Part shown: positions 34,799-34,903 of the stretch, piece by piece
How positions within the stretch are numbered: position 1 is the stretch's first letter
Layout: each line of letters starts with the position of its first letter
Origin: Chromatiales bacterium
Lineage (GTDB): Bacteria > Pseudomonadota > Gammaproteobacteria > Xanthomonadales > SZUA-36
DNA: 34,903 bases
Assembly (NCBI GenBank): GCA_024640025.1
Contig: JAHEFT010000017.1
Coordinates: forward strand, 1 to 34,903
Reading direction: 5' to 3'
The notes under the pieces: model-generated
Databases searched by the model: none
Seen by the model: the letters and a program-made list of their open reading frames with translations, nothing else
What the model was told of the DNA's origin: nothing
Translations under genes and position numbers: made by a program

Positions 34799-34903
34799 AA
34801 CCAGATGGTGTGCCGGGCCTGTCATTCTATTGGAAAAGCCCGGTCAATAATTGCCATACAGCTTACATCAACAGGAAGCGTGCCATAGAGATGAGACGCC
34901 GAT

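Noticed and set aside
34799-34903. Hairpin CCGGGC...GCCCGG (34813-34843) and a possible plus-strand ATG at 34892
   Set aside because: The stem is only 6 base pairs with a 19-base loop, and too few codons follow the ATG before the window ends to support a gene.

Overview
The window is about 35 kb of dense, moderately GC-rich bacterial chromosome with no gap over 300 bases, no RNA gene, no insertion sequence and no CRISPR array that I can see. The gene content (glycine-zipper lipoprotein-like protein, TolB-like TPR membrane proteins, MoaB, a two-PLD cardiolipin synthase, class I GdhA, Gram-negative style signal peptides) suggests a proteobacterium, probably a marine or sediment gammaproteobacterium. 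That assignment is inference, not something proven by a marker gene.

Region 1 (1-9241, all minus strand) reads as one long operon for making and attaching a phosphonate. In order of transcription it holds a nucleotidyltransferase, PEP mutase fused to a second nucleotidyltransferase, phosphonopyruvate decarboxylase, a membrane methyltransferase, 2-aminoethylphosphonate (AEP) transaminase, a small YLDP-motif membrane protein, a CDP-glycerol glycerophosphotransferase-like transferase, a YidC-like membrane protein, a PhyH-type dioxygenase and the start of a DUF6165-like gene. Together they predict PEP -> phosphonopyruvate -> phosphonoacetaldehyde -> AEP -> CMP-AEP, followed by transfer to a glycan or lipid, possibly with methylation and hydroxylation. 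The YidC-like protein is the strangest member: it has the YidC fold signature but an Asn where the groove Arg of YidC is expected.

Region 2 (9393-12814, plus) holds an AldB-like aldehyde dehydrogenase, its usual DUF779 neighbour and a Baeyer-Villiger type flavin monooxygenase. Region 3 (12899-17039, plus) is a tight three-gene unit: a fused cytochrome b of b6f-like haem spacing, a Rieske protein and an octaheme cytochrome c with a HEAT/TPR tail. It looks like a quinol-oxidising complex in which a multihaem protein replaces cytochrome c1.

Region 4 (17060-25512) is mixed housekeeping and envelope: two secreted small proteins, cardiolipin synthase, MoaB, a YhhN-like membrane protein, an orphan protein, an MgtC/DUF4956-like membrane protein, a CarD-family regulator that appears to start at ATT, a TolB-like TPR protein and a LysE-type exporter.

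Region 5 (25570-34748) has a membrane-anchored alpha/beta hydrolase and, divergent from it, a plus-strand set: divergent methylenetetrahydrofolate reductase-like protein, DmdA/GcvT-like methyltransferase, MetY-like sulfhydrylase/gamma-lyase, alpha/beta hydrolase and glutamate dehydrogenase. This set suggests demethylation of a sulfur or other methylated compound onto tetrahydrofolate, coupled to sulfur amino acid metabolism. A secreted sulfatase on the minus strand closes the window.
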